From: Lachnospiraceae bacterium | GTDB taxonomy: Bacteria > Bacillota_A > Clostridia > Lachnospirales > Lachnospiraceae | Assembly: GCA_028694115.1 (NCBI GenBank) | Contig: JAQUUB010000009.1 | Location: forward strand, 1-64,000 | Direction of reading: 5' to 3' | Length of the DNA: 64,000 bases | Shown here: piece after piece, positions 8,492 through 16,881 of the stretch | Position numbering within the stretch: the stretch's first letter is position 1 | How the letters are laid out: each line of letters opens with the position of its first letter | Position numbers and translations under genes: made by a program | The notes under the pieces: model-generated | What the model saw: only the letters and a program-made list of their open reading frames with translations | What the model was told of the DNA's origin: nothing | Database searches by the model: none

Positions 8492-8537
8492 TCTTACTCC
8501 CATCTGCATGCTTCGAGCATGCACTTAAATCAATAGT
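8489..8537 (-). repeat. palindromic repeat R1, copy A (carries the RidA ribosome-binding site)
   Basis: On the minus strand it reads ACTATTGATTTAAGTGCATG, then a CTCGAAG loop region, GCATGCAGATGGGAGTAAGA and the ATG. It contains the hairpin GCATGCT/AGCATGC. A near-identical copy occurs at 42344-42391 before spoIIIAD, and a degenerate one at 40861-40897 before spoIIIAF. Confidence 0.85.
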
Positions 8538-8557
8538 TGAACACGTTTTTTGTTCAA
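8525..8557 (-). other. possible leader peptide (uORF) of the oxidase operon
   Basis: TTG-initiated frame of ten codons (MNKKRVQLLI) ending TAA, preceded at 8563-8570 by GGAGGAGA at suitable spacing. It lies between the leader terminator and the RidA gene. Short enough to be chance. Confidence 0.25.
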
Positions 8558-8582
8558 CCTTTTCTCCTCCAAGTTTGTTTTC

Positions 8583-8627
8583 AAAAAAAACGAAGGCAGT
8601 TCATACTATATATGAACTCCTTCGTTT
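8583..8627 (-). terminator. intrinsic terminator inside the oxidase-operon leader (attenuator candidate)
   Basis: Stem AAACGAAGG-AGTTCATA / TATGAACT-CCTTCGTTT with one bulged base and a 5-nt loop, followed on the minus strand by eight T residues. It is a textbook terminator placed about 100 bases before the first gene of the operon, with no minus-strand gene upstream that needs it, so read-through must be regulated or a short RNA is made. Confidence 0.85.
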
Positions 8628-8729
8628 CAGTGTTTCTTTTTAATTATCATAGGAAAGTTATAACACGATTCATTAAGAACGAAAAGCAGAAAAATGTTTA
8701 ATGTGTTCAACTCTTTGGTTTAACTACTC

Positions 8730-8758
8730 TTGACAAAAATCTTTTGTTTTCCTATAAT
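8730..8758 (+). promoter_or_regulatory. consensus sigma-A promoter of the LysR gene
   Basis: TTGACA (8730-8735), 17-base spacer, TATAAT (8753-8758): a perfect match to the housekeeping consensus. Transcription should start near 8765 and run at once into the hairpin at 8769-8805. Confidence 0.9.
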
Positions 8759-8768
8759 TATGCCATGC

Positions 8769-8811
8769 AAAGAGGCACGCAGATTTGATTTCTGTGTGTC
8801 TCTTTATTTTT
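8769..8811 (+). terminator. intrinsic terminator in the LysR-gene leader
   Basis: Fifteen-pair stem (AAAGAGGCACGCAGA / TCTGTGTGTCTCTTT, two G-U pairs) with a 7-nt loop and then ATTTTTT. It lies between the strong promoter and the LysR Shine-Dalgarno (AAAGGAGGG), so most transcripts would be expected to stop after ~45 nt unless it is antagonised. Confidence 0.8.
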
Positions 8812-8836
8812 TCCGATACCAAAAGGAGGGAAACCG

Positions 8837-9718
8837 ATGAATCAAAGACAACTAGGATATTTTTTGGAAGTATACAAAACGAAAAGTATTTCTCAAGCTG
8901 CGGAAGCTCTCTTCCTATCACCACAGGCATTGAGTAAAACAATTTCAGCCCTTGAGCTTGAACTTGCTGTGCCACTTTTCATACATAAAAGCAATCGTAT
9001 TATTCCAACAAGTGCCGCTGCTAATCTCGCAACACATGCAAAAAATATTATTGCTGAATATGATATTATAGAAAATCGATTATTTAAGGATAAGAATATC
9101 CAAAAAATTTTGTCTTTATCCTGTTCCTATGATGTTCCGCAGATGTTAAATGCCGATTTTTTCTACAGTTTCTTTACAGAGCACTCTGAAATCAGAGTCC
9201 AGTTAAGAGAATATCCAGACAGCTATATTTTGCATCAGTTAGAAAATAATGATATAGAACTAGCCATTATTCCAGGACCAATCGATTCGCAAAAGTTTAC
9301 TATGGAACCCTTATTCACGGATTCCTTTTGTCTGGTTGTAAATAAGAATCATCCTTTAGCAGATAAAGAAAGCATATCACCATCTGATTTACATCAGGAA
9401 AACCTTGTGGTTAAAGATTTAAGCAGTGCAATAAGTGAAACTCAGTTCAGTAGTTTTCTTGAAGACGGTGTTCTTCCTCAATTTGTTTTAGAAACCACCG
9501 ACTCTCATCTGATCCATCAAATGGCGGAGAAAAATTATGCAATTGGTATGACATTGACTTACCTTGCTGAAAAAATAAAATCAGATAATATTGTAATTAT
9601 TCCTTTTACATACAAATGGATTAAAAAAACGTTGTATCTGATACACAAAAAAGAGCTGATTTTAAGTAATGAGGCCGCACTTTTCAGGAAAAAACTTCTT
9701 TTTAACCCGATTCAATAA
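8837..9718 (+). CDS. LysR-family transcriptional regulator
   Basis: 293 aa. N-terminal winged helix-turn-helix (residues ~1-60; SISQAAEALFLSPQALSKTI is the recognition region) followed by a periplasmic-binding-like effector domain. Divergent from the oxidase operon, the classical arrangement for a LysR regulator that controls its neighbour in response to the pathway substrate. A strong Shine-Dalgarno AAAGGAGGGAAACCG precedes the ATG. Its own transcript has a consensus promoter and a terminator hairpin in the leader. Convergent with rny downstream. The inducer cannot be predicted. Confidence 0.9.
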   Translation: MNQRQLGYFLEVYKTKSISQAAEALFLSPQALSKTISALELELAVPLFIHKSNRIIPTSAAANLATHAKNIIAEYDIIENRLFKDKNIQKILSLSCSYDVPQMLNADFFYSFFTEHSEIRVQLREYPDSYILHQLENNDIELAIIPGPIDSQKFTMEPLFTDSFCLVVNKNHPLADKESISPSDLHQENLVVKDLSSAISETQFSSFLEDGVLPQFVLETTDSHLIHQMAEKNYAIGMTLTYLAEKIKSDNIVIIPFTYKWIKKTLYLIHKKELILSNEAALFRKKLLFNPIQ

Positions 9719-9760
9719 GTCTGCAAATAAGTTCTAATACAATACATTTTAAATATAAAA

Positions 9761-9790
9761 AGACCTTGCAGTATTTCTACCACAAGGTCT
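9761..9790. terminator. bidirectional terminator between LysR gene and rny
   Basis: AGACCTTG / CAAGGTCT hairpin with a T run on both sides (TTTTTATATTT on minus, CTTTTATTTTTT on plus) between two convergent genes. Confidence 0.85.
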
Positions 9791-9807
9791 ATTCATTCTT
9801 TTATTTT

Positions 9808-11349
9808 TTACTTCGCATAGTCAGTTACGCGACTTTCACGGATAAGATTAACTTTAATCTGTCCAGGGTATTCCATTTCCGCTTCGATTTTCTTCGAAAT
9901 ATCTCTAGCTAGTAATACCATGTCTGCGTCTGTAACATGCTCAGGAACTACAATTACACGAATCTCTCTACCCGCTTGAATAGCAAAAGATTTGTCAACA
10001 CCCTTAAAGGTGTTTGTAATATCTTCTAATTGTTTTAATCTGTTTGTATATGTTTCAAGAGTCTCACGACGAGCTCCTGGTCTTGCAGCGGAAATTGTAT
10101 CTGCTGCTTGGACAATACAAGCAATAAGTGACTGCGGCTCAACGTCACCATGATGTGACTCTACTGAATTAATTACAATAGCTGATTCTTTGTATTTTCT
10201 ACATAAATCAACACCTAGTTGAATATGTGATCCTTCCATTTCATGATCAACAGCTTTACCGATATCATGAAGTAATCCGGCTCTCTTAGCCATTCTTACA
10301 TCTACACCGATTTCCGCTGCTAATAATCCGGATAACTGTGCTACTTCGATGGAATGCTTTAATGCATTCTGACCGTAACTTGTTCTAAACTTCATCTTAC
10401 CAAGTAATCTTACAAGTTCAGGGTGAATTCCGTGAACACCAACTTCTAAGCTTGCTGCTTCACCTTCTTCACGAATCATGACTTCAACTTCTTTTTGCGC
10501 CTTTTCAACCATCTCTTCAATTCTTGCTGGATGGATACGTCCATCAACAATCAATTTTTCAAGAGCGATTCTGGCAACTTCTCTTCTAATTGGATCAAAT
10601 CCAGATAAAATAACTGCTTCTGGTGTATCATCAATAATAAGATCGACACCCGTCATTGTTTCAAGAGTTCTAATATTTCTTCCCTCTCTACCAATAATTC
10701 TTCCCTTCATTTCATCATTAGGAAGCTGTACTACTGAAATAGTTGTTTCTGCCACGTGATCAGCCGCACACTTTTGAATAGCTGTAACAACATATTCCTT
10801 TGCTTTTTTGTCTGCTTCTTCTTTGGCTCTGGTTTCTAATTCCTTTACCATAACAGCAGTTTCATGCTTTACTTCGTCTTCAACAATTTTTAAAAGATAT
10901 TCTTTTGCTTGTTCGGAGGTTAAACCTGAGATTCTTTCTAGTTCCTGTACTCTTTGTTCATTTAATTTAGCAACTTCTTCTTTCTGTTTTGCCAATGCTT
11001 CTTCTTTTACTGTAAATCCAGCTTCACGTTTCTCAATAGCATCTGCCTTTTTATCAACACTTTCTTCCTTTTGTTGAACTCTTCTCTCAAGTCTTTGCAA
11101 CTCAGCTCTACGTTCTTTGGTTTCTTTTTCAAGTTCATTTTTTGTACGAATGGACTCTTCTTTTACTTCCAACAGACCTTCACGCTTTTTCGTTTCTGCA
11201 CTCTTGAGGGCTTCGTCTATGATTTCTCTTGCTTTAGTTTCTGCATTTCCAATCTTTTCTTCAACACTCTTTTTGTAATTTGCAGAGTAGAAAAAAGCTC
11301 CGAGAATAGCTAACACTGAAATCACAATTCCAATTATGATTGCTAGCAC
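9808..11349 (-). CDS. rny: ribonuclease Y
   Basis: 513 aa membrane-anchored endoribonuclease that starts decay of many mRNAs in Firmicutes. Domains in order: an N-terminal membrane helix (residues ~2-22), a long Lys/Glu-rich coiled coil (~30-190), a KH RNA-binding domain with [13 protein letters not shown] (~218-230), and an HD domain with [10 protein letters not shown] as the metal site. Length is normal for the family. Preceded by recA-recX as in many Clostridia. Good Shine-Dalgarno (AAGGAGGTGCTCC region) before the ATG. Identification is firm. Confidence 0.97.
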   Translation of the reverse strand: MLAIIIGIVISVLAILGAFFYSANYKKSVEEKIGNAETKAREIIDEALKSAETKKREGLLEVKEESIRTKNELEKETKERRAELQRLERRVQQKEESVDKKADAIEKREAGFTVKEEALAKQKEEVAKLNEQRVQELERISGLTSEQAKEYLLKIVEDEVKHETAVMVKELETRAKEEADKKAKEYVVTAIQKCAADHVAETTISVVQLPNDEMKGRIIGREGRNIRTLETMTGVDLIIDDTPEAVILSGFDPIRREVARIALEKLIVDGRIHPARIEEMVEKAQKEVEVMIREEGEAASLEVGVHGIHPELVRLLGKMKFRTSYGQNALKHSIEVAQLSGLLAAEIGVDVRMAKRAGLLHDIGKAVDHEMEGSHIQLGVDLCRKYKESAIVINSVESHHGDVEPQSLIACIVQAADTISAARPGARRETLETYTNRLKQLEDITNTFKGVDKSFAIQAGREIRVIVVPEHVTDADMVLLARDISKKIEAEMEYPGQIKVNLIRESRVTDYAK

Positions 11350-11481
11350 AGGAGCACCTCCTTATTTAATTTTCATTGTACTATTATTCATAGAATGATA
11401 TGTAATGCGCTATCATTAAAACACACCGTTACATTCTAATTAACGAAATTACAACACTTCAATTTTAAACGAAAAATGAAG

Positions 11482-12081
11482 TTATGTCAAGCATTCTAAT
11501 GCATCTCTGATTTGTTCATAAGTAAAACCTTTTGCCATCAAAAAACGACATATTTTTTGTTTCTCCTTTAAATCGCTCAAATCCTTGTTTCTACATTTCT
11601 TTTGCACTAATTTCACAATGATATTCGTTTCATCAAAAGGAATATCTTCTAATACTTCTTGTACAATTTCTTTTGAAATACCTTTTTTTACTAGATCTAA
11701 AGTGATCTGTATTTTACTTTTTTCCAAAGCACGATATTCTGCATAGCGCCTTGCATATTCTCTATCATCCACATAATGATATGATTTTACATACTCTATT
11801 GCTGCCTCAATTACTTCTGTGGGATAACCATTATCCTTTAATTTATCATATAATTGTTTCTCTGAACGATCCATATCCTTTAATAAATACATCGCACGTA
11901 GCTTTGCTCTTTTTAAAAGAGTCTCTTCTACTATCATCTGATATTGCTCTTCTGATAAGACTTCGTCTACATCCAAATGGTATTTTTTAAGTTCGCCTTT
12001 GTATAATACAAAAGCGAACTCATCATTCAAATAAATTTTATATTTTCCTTTTTGATATAATTCTATTTTTGTAACAGTCAT
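11482..12081 (-). CDS. recX: regulatory protein RecX
   Basis: 199 aa. RecX binds RecA filaments and modulates recombination and SOS induction. Seen: several three-helix RecX repeats, e.g. the segments around DRSEKQLYDKLKDNGYP and YVKSYHYVDDREYARRYAEY, the family hallmark. Lies 25 bases after recA in the same direction, so it is probably co-transcribed and SOS-controlled through the recA promoter. Length is typical of Firmicutes RecX. Confidence 0.92.
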   Translation of the reverse strand: MTVTKIELYQKGKYKIYLNDEFAFVLYKGELKKYHLDVDEVLSEEQYQMIVEETLLKRAKLRAMYLLKDMDRSEKQLYDKLKDNGYPTEVIEAAIEYVKSYHYVDDREYARRYAEYRALEKSKIQITLDLVKKGISKEIVQEVLEDIPFDETNIIVKLVQKKCRNKDLSDLKEKQKICRFLMAKGFTYEQIRDALECLT

Positions 12082-12106
12082 GATGATCTGGTATCACGCT
12101 CCCGCT

Positions 12107-13171
12107 TTATTCTCCAGCTTCTTGTTTTTTCGCTGTCTTACCTTTACTTTTTTCTGGCTCTGTTTCCTGGGCTCCATCAATCAGTCCAAAATGGATACGC
12201 ACTTTTTTTTCAATCTCTGTACATAATTCAGGATTTGCTTTTAAGAACTGCTTTGCATTTTCTCTACCCTGACCAATTTTATCCCCATTATAAGCATACC
12301 AGGCACCACTCTTATTTACTATATTCACATTAGAAGCTAAATCAAGAATATCACCCTCAACTGAAATACCTTCTCCAAACATAATATCAAATTCTGCTTC
12401 CTTAAATGGAGGTGCAATTTTATTCTTTACAACTTTTACTCTTGTTCTATTACCAATGACTTCTCCACCTTGCTTTAACGATTCAATTCTTCGAACATCC
12501 AAACGCACAGAAGAATAGAATTTCAATGCACGCCCTCCCGTTGTTGTCTCTGGACTACCAAACATAACTCCAACCTTTTCACGGAGCTGATTGATAAACA
12601 CTACGGTACAATTAGATTTACTAATAATCGCTGTTAGTTTACGCAAAGCCTGGGACATTAATCTAGCCTGCAATCCCACATGACTATCACCCATATCACC
12701 ATCGATTTCAGCTCTTGGCACAAGTGCAGCAACCGAATCGACAACTACAATATCAACAGCTCCTGAACGTACCATCGTCTCCGTAATTTCTAGAGCCTGT
12801 TCTCCGTTATCTGGCTGGGAGATATATAAATTATCAATATCAACTCCTATATTCTTCGCATAGGCTGGATCTAATGCATGCTCTGCATCAATAAATCCTG
12901 CGATGCCGCCTCTTTTTTGTATTTCTGCAATCATATGTAAAGTGACGGTTGTTTTACCAGAGGATTCTGGTCCATATATTTCGATTACTCGACCCTTTGG
13001 AATTCCACCGAGGCCTAATGCAATATCTAAACTCAAAGAACCTGTAGGTACTGTTTCTACACTCATCTGGCAACTGTTATCACCTAGCTTCATAACAGAA
13101 CCTTTTCCAAACTGCTTCTCAATTTGAGACAATGCCGCATCCAGGGCTTTTAACTTTTCATCTTTTTCCAT
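12107..13171 (-). CDS. recA: recombinase RecA
   Basis: 354 aa ATP-dependent strand-exchange protein and SOS co-protease. Walker [10 protein letters not shown] at ~66-74, Walker B region [12 protein letters not shown], and the DNA-binding loops with [14 protein letters not shown] and [14 protein letters not shown]-terminal tail is charged (Glu/Lys). Preceded by a TTGACA/TACTAT promoter overlapped by two LexA boxes. Upstream of recX and rny. Confidence 0.99.
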   Translation of the reverse strand: MEKDEKLKALDAALSQIEKQFGKGSVMKLGDNSCQMSVETVPTGSLSLDIALGLGGIPKGRVIEIYGPESSGKTTVTLHMIAEIQKRGGIAGFIDAEHALDPAYAKNIGVDIDNLYISQPDNGEQALEITETMVRSGAVDIVVVDSVAALVPRAEIDGDMGDSHVGLQARLMSQALRKLTAIISKSNCTVVFINQLREKVGVMFGSPETTTGGRALKFYSSVRLDVRRIESLKQGGEVIGNRTRVKVVKNKIAPPFKEAEFDIMFGEGISVEGDILDLASNVNIVNKSGAWYAYNGDKIGQGRENAKQFLKANPELCTEIEKKVRIHFGLIDGAQETEPEKSKGKTAKKQEAGE

Positions 13172-13191
13172 TATTAATTCTCCTTTAATTC

Positions 13192-13205
13192 AGAACATTC
13201 GTTCT
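13192..13205. promoter_or_regulatory. LexA (SOS) box 1 of recA
   Basis: AGAACATTCGTTCT, a perfect GAAC-N4-GTTC palindrome as bound by Gram-positive LexA/DinR, located just downstream of the recA -10. Confidence 0.88.
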
Positions 13206-13214
13206 ACTAATCTG

Positions 13215-13243
13215 ATAGTAAAACATTTGTTCGGTTTTGTCAA
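13215..13243 (-). promoter_or_regulatory. recA promoter
   Basis: On the minus strand: TTGACA (13243-13238), 17-base spacer, TACTAT (13220-13215). SOS box 2 occupies most of the spacer. Confidence 0.85.
13220..13233. promoter_or_regulatory. LexA (SOS) box 2 of recA
   Basis: Minus strand CGAACAAATGTTTT fits the Bacillus consensus CGAACRNRYGTTYC in all but the last base. Sits between -35 and -10, so binding should block RNA polymerase. Confidence 0.85.
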
Positions 13244-13495
13244 CTTGTTTTTCTATTTTTCTGTTTTTAAAATTAGCCTGATAGACCTCTATAAAATTTT
13301 TATATACTTCACCATCTTTCTATAATAAATTTTAATTTCTAATATTCTGCTTGAAAAAATTGGCGAATTGCCTGAAGATGATAGTAGATTTGAATTGTTA
13401 CTACCTATGATTATCATAATACATGATTTAAAATTTAAAATCAAGCAATCTTTTTCCAAAACTCTGTCCTAATGACCTGTTTGTAACATGCAGAA
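13244..13495. other. AT-rich spacer between cinA-like gene and recA promoter
   Basis: The 358-base gap between genes holds the recA control sites, the cinA-side hairpin and this stretch. Within it a short plus-strand open stretch (about 13330-13440) translates to a protein-like string including LPEDDSRFELLL but has no start or Shine-Dalgarno. Nothing else recognised. Confidence 0.4.
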
Positions 13496-13525
13496 ATACC
13501 TCTGAAATTCACATTTCAGAGGTAT
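13496..13525 (-). terminator. hairpin after the cinA-like gene
   Basis: Perfect 13-bp stem ATACCTCTGAAAT / ATTTCAGAGGTAT with a 4-nt loop, 5 bases after the stop codon; the following T tract is short (TTTCTG). Confidence 0.7.
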
Positions 13526-13529
13526 CTCG

Positions 13530-14081
13530 CTATCGTTTACGTTTTTTTTTACTCAAGTATTCAAGTAAACATTCTCTTAAAAGCGTGAGTGCCGCTGTGG
13601 TAGAAGATTCACGAATCTTCATACGCTCCCCACTAAACCGATACTCTTTTACAGTCGTTTTTTTGCAAACACAGCAGGCAATATAAACAAGTCCTACTGG
13701 TTTTTCTTTTGTTCCTCCGTCAGGTCCTGCAATCCCAGTAACTGCAATACTCGCATCTGCTTTCGTAAAAATGCAGGCACCCTTTGCCATCTCTTTTGCC
13801 ACTGTTTCGCTAACTGCACCGTATTTCTGCAAAGAGTTCTTTTTTACTCCTAAGTATTTCCGCTTTGCCTTGTTAGAATACGTAACAAATCCTTCATTTA
13901 GAACATCTGATACTCCTGCTACATTGACAAGTCTTGCAGTAACCATACCACCTGTACAAGATTCTGCCGTAGCAAGAGTTAATTTATTCTCTTTCAATAA
14001 AGTAACAACGGCTGTTTCTAAATTAATTACTTCCTTTTCATCTTCTGCTGTTGTAATTGTTCCTGACATAATGGTCTCCAT
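13530..14081 (-). CDS. CinA C-terminal-domain protein (nicotinamide-nucleotide amidase, PncC-like)
   Basis: 183 aa, single-domain CinA-C protein, which deamidates NMN to nicotinate mononucleotide in NAD recycling. Seen: the signature LATAESCTGGMVTARLVNVAG with the nucleophilic Ser, FVTYSNKAKRKYLGV, and AVTGIAGPDGGT. The N-terminal MoCF-like domain of full-length CinA is missing, as in E. coli PncC. Start is uncertain: ATG at 14081 (weak GAGATGAGAG) or ATG at 14069 with GGAG 7 bases ahead. Lies between pgsA and recA, a common Firmicutes order. Confidence 0.9.
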   Translation of the reverse strand: METIMSGTITTAEDEKEVINLETAVVTLLKENKLTLATAESCTGGMVTARLVNVAGVSDVLNEGFVTYSNKAKRKYLGVKKNSLQKYGAVSETVAKEMAKGACIFTKADASIAVTGIAGPDGGTKEKPVGLVYIACCVCKKTTVKEYRFSGERMKIRESSTTAALTLLRECLLEYLSKKKRKR

Positions 14082-14098
14082 TCTCTCATCTCAAGCCA

Positions 14099-14635
14099 TT
14101 AAGACTGTTCTTTCATTACGTTCTTATTTTTTATTAGATAATCAATTAATGACACAATGGTCAATATTACTGCTATATAGGTAACAATCAGTGTTACAAC
14201 ATTTAATACTTGAATATCTGCAATAAGCAGGCAAATCATAACCATTTGAAAAACAGTTTTAAATTTTCCCCAGTAGCTTGCAGCAATTACAACGCCATTA
14301 TCCGCTGCAATTAGACGAAAACCACTAATGATAAATTCGCGGCTGATAATAACAATTACCATCCATGCTGGTAAATATCCTGTTTCTACTAAGCAAATCA
14401 TTGCCGAACATACCAACAACTTGTCCGCTAGTGGATCCATAAACTTACCAAAATTTGTGACTAAATTGTACTTTCTTGCTATATGACCATCTAGTAAATC
14501 TGTTAAACTTGCTGTAATAAAAATGACTAGTGCAATCCATTTACTAGCTGGCAAGGATATGTCTGCTAACATAAAGAATATAAAAAATGGAATCATGCAT
14601 ACTCTTAAAAGGGTTAATTTATTCGGTAAATTCAT
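14099..14635 (-). CDS. pgsA: CDP-diacylglycerol-glycerol-3-phosphate 3-phosphatidyltransferase
   Basis: 178 aa integral membrane enzyme that commits CDP-diacylglycerol to phosphatidylglycerol synthesis. The CDP-alcohol phosphotransferase signature D-G-x2-A-R-x8-G-x3-D-x3-D is visible from DGHIARKYN to GKFMDPLADK. About five membrane helices. Its ATG overlaps the rimO stop by 4 bases, so translation is coupled. Confidence 0.96.
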   Translation of the reverse strand: MNLPNKLTLLRVCMIPFFIFFMLADISLPASKWIALVIFITASLTDLLDGHIARKYNLVTNFGKFMDPLADKLLVCSAMICLVETGYLPAWMVIVIISREFIISGFRLIAADNGVVIAASYWGKFKTVFQMVMICLLIADIQVLNVVTLIVTYIAVILTIVSLIDYLIKNKNVMKEQS

Positions 14636-15960
14636 TCTGTTATCTCTCCTATCAAATCATATTCGTAAGCGCCTGTTACCCGCACTTTTACAAAATCACC
14701 TGTCATTAGCTCTAAATCTGTATTGACAAATAAAAAGCCATCCACATTTGGCGCATCCTTATACGTTCTTGAGACATAAGCATTCTCATCAGCCACTTTA
14801 CCTTCGATAAAAACATATAATTCTCTGCCTATCATGTTTTCCGCTTTTTCAAAGGCGATTTCCTGCTGAAGTTCCATGATCTCTGCCTGGCGATCTTTCT
14901 TTATTTCCTCATCTACCTGATCAGCAAATGTTTCTGCTTTCGTACCCTCTTCTGGTGAGTAGGTAAATACTCCAAGGCGGTCAAATTCTAATTCATCTAC
15001 AAAACACATGACTTCTTCTTGATCTTCCTCTGTTTCCCCTGGGAATCCCGTTATCAATGTCGTTCGCAGGCAGATATCTGGAATTTCCTTACGAAGTTTT
15101 GCTACGATCGCGCGAAGCTCTTCCTGTGAAGTTCTCCTACCCATTTGCTTTAGTATTTTGTCTGATGCATGCTGTATTGGTAAATCTAAATAATTACAGA
15201 TTTTCTTTTCTTCTTTCATCACCTGTATCAGCTCATCCGTGATTTCTTCTGGATAACAATACAGAATACGAATCCAGACAAATCCAGTGATTTTGCATAG
15301 TTCTTTTAAAAGCTCTGGCAACATTTTTTTGCCGTATAAATCAGTCCCATAGACCGTTGTTTCCTGGGCCACAAGGATTAATTCTTTTACTCCATTTCTG
15401 GCTAACTGCTCTGCATCTGCAAGCAAGTCCTCCATTGGAACACTTCGAAAATTACCTCTGATTTTAGGAATAATACAATACGTACAATGCTTATTGCATC
15501 CTTCTGCTATCTTTAAGTAAGCATAATGTCCACCTGTTGTGACACTTCGATGGCCCTTTAAATACGTTAATGTATGAATATCTTTTTTCACATTTTTCTT
15601 TTGACCACCTATTACACCTGAAACTACTTTTGTAATTTCATCAAAAGCGGTGGTCCCGATAATGGCATCCACTTCTGGGATTTCTTCCTGAATCTCATCA
15701 TAGTAACGCTGTGCCAGGCATCCAGTTACAATAAGTGCCTTACAATTTCCACTCTTCTTATATTCTGCCATATCGAGGATCGTTGTAATACTTTCCTCCT
15801 TCGCATCATGGATAAAGCAACACGTATTAATAACAATTACCGTTGCTTCTGATTCACTGTCAGTAAATTCATAGCCCTCTTCTGAAAGCATTCCTAACAT
15901 CTGTTCAGAATCTACAAGATTCTTGTCACAGCCTAACGATACAAATAATATTTTTTCCAT
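14632..15960 (-). CDS. rimO: ribosomal protein S12 methylthiotransferase RimO
   Basis: 442 aa radical-SAM enzyme that adds a methylthio group to an Asp of ribosomal protein S12. Domains: N-terminal UPF0004 with three cluster cysteines (the first in SLGCDKNLVDSE), radical-SAM core with CNKHCTYC, and C-terminal TRAM domain ending near VRVTGAYEYDLIGE. SLGCDKN and NLVDSE separate RimO from MiaB. Lies between rpoZ and pgsA. Confidence 0.95.
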   Translation of the reverse strand: MEKILFVSLGCDKNLVDSEQMLGMLSEEGYEFTDSESEATVIVINTCCFIHDAKEESITTILDMAEYKKSGNCKALIVTGCLAQRYYDEIQEEIPEVDAIIGTTAFDEITKVVSGVIGGQKKNVKKDIHTLTYLKGHRSVTTGGHYAYLKIAEGCNKHCTYCIIPKIRGNFRSVPMEDLLADAEQLARNGVKELILVAQETTVYGTDLYGKKMLPELLKELCKITGFVWIRILYCYPEEITDELIQVMKEEKKICNYLDLPIQHASDKILKQMGRRTSQEELRAIVAKLRKEIPDICLRTTLITGFPGETEEDQEEVMCFVDELEFDRLGVFTYSPEEGTKAETFADQVDEEIKKDRQAEIMELQQEIAFEKAENMIGRELYVFIEGKVADENAYVSRTYKDAPNVDGFLFVNTDLELMTGDFVKVRVTGAYEYDLIGEITE

Positions 15961-15974
15961 ATAGTAACCAAAAT

Positions 15975-15997
15975 GGGAAATGCCAACGGCATTTCCC
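15975..15997 (-). terminator. hairpin between rpoZ and rimO
   Basis: Perfect 10-bp stem GGGAAATGCC / GGCATTTCCC, 3-nt loop, followed by ATTTTGG on the minus strand. Probably a partial terminator that lowers read-through from the yicC-remA-gmk-rpoZ operon into rimO. Confidence 0.65.
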
Positions 15998-16005
15998 CCC
16001 TTTAT

Positions 16006-16245
16006 TTATTCTTCTTCATCATCGCCTACAATTTTTACTTTACTTTTATTCAATTCTTCAATTGCAATTGATAAAGGTTTTTTTCCTCTACCATCTATCA
16101 TTGGTTCTTCTCCGCCAATAATCTGTCTTGCTCTTTTAGAAGTTGCTATTACGATTGAGTAACGGCTATTAACTACGGGATGTTCTCCCTCTTCTACCTC
16201 GCTATTTACTACTTTCATTAAATCTGTGTAAGATGGATGTAACAT
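16006..16245 (-). CDS. rpoZ: RNA polymerase omega subunit
   Basis: 79 aa. Omega assists assembly of the beta-prime subunit. N-terminal part contains MLHPSYTDLM and the conserved NSRYSIVIATSKRARQI helix that contacts beta-prime. C-terminus is acidic. Immediately follows gmk (3-base gap), the standard gmk-rpoZ pair. Confidence 0.95.
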   Translation of the reverse strand: MLHPSYTDLMKVVNSEVEEGEHPVVNSRYSIVIATSKRARQIIGGEEPMIDGRGKKPLSIAIEELNKSKVKIVGDDEEE

Positions 16246-16248
16246 TTT

Positions 16249-16881
16249 TTATTCTCCTTTCGAAAACATCTTCAATTCTGATCTTAATTGATTAATAAAC
16301 TCTTTTTGTCTGATTGGTGTATAATGAGCTGCACAAATAATACTATGCAATTCCTCTGTACATTCATTTAAACAATCATTAATTACAATGTAATCGTACT
16401 TTTCGATTCCGTCTGCCTCTTCCACCGCTCTGGAAAGTCTTTTATCAATCACTTCGGGTGTCTCTGTTCCCCTTGTAACTAATCGTTTTTTAAGTTCCAT
16501 AGCACTTGGTGGCATAATAAACAGTAATAATGCTTCCGGAAATTTTTCTTTTATTTTAAGTGCTCCTTGAATTTCTATTTCAAGAATAACGTCCCTTCCA
16601 AGCTGCAGCTGTCTTTCAACATAGGACTTTGGAGTACCATAATAATTCTCTACGTAACAAGCGTATTCCAAAAGTTCATCCTTTTCTATCATATCCTCAA
16701 AATGAGTTCTGTCAAGGAAAAAATATTGGACACCGTCTTCCTCTCCTGGTCTTGGAGCTCTAGTCGTCGCTGAAACTGACAATGCATACTTATCATATTT
16801 GTTCAGCAATTCTTTCATTAATGTACCTTTACCGGTACCAGCAAATCCTGACACAACTATTAAAATGCCCTTATTCTCCAT
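16249..16881 (-). CDS. gmk: guanylate kinase
   Basis: About 210 aa; phosphorylates GMP to GDP. P-loop GFAGTGKGT near the N-terminus, differing from the common SGVGKST form (Gly replaces the usual Ser after Lys); GMP-binding SATTRAPRPGE and the RTHFEDMIEKDELLEYA lid region follow. The start is set at ATG 16881, which overlaps the end of remA by 11 bases; a GTG at 16890 is also in frame but has a poorly placed Shine-Dalgarno. Part of yicC-remA-gmk-rpoZ. Confidence 0.95.
   Translation of the reverse strand: MENKGILIVVSGFAGTGKGTLMKELLNKYDKYALSVSATTRAPRPGEEDGVQYFFLDRTHFEDMIEKDELLEYACYVENYYGTPKSYVERQLQLGRDVILEIEIQGALKIKEKFPEALLLFIMPPSAMELKKRLVTRGTETPEVIDKRLSRAVEEADGIEKYDYIVINDCLNECTEELHSIICAAHYTPIRQKEFINQLRSELKMFSKGE

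Larger units (their letters stand above)
8525..8836. promoter_or_regulatory. divergent control region between the oxidase operon and its LysR gene
   Basis: 312 bases without a long gene. Contains the LysR promoter, a leader terminator in each direction, and three GTTGAAC/GTTCAAC half sites (8533-8539, 8550-8556, 8704-8710). No -35 hexamer of good quality is visible for the operon, as expected if an activator is needed. No riboswitch or T-box motif was recognised. Confidence 0.6.

Noticed and set aside
8492..8524. GTG at 8524 as start of the RidA gene
   Set aside because: It would translate the palindromic repeat and lacks a proper Shine-Dalgarno, whereas ATG 8491 has one 5 bases ahead.
8525..8836. 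Riboswitch or T-box in the oxidase-operon leader
   Set aside because: No T-box sequence and no recognisable aptamer core; only a terminator hairpin is supported.
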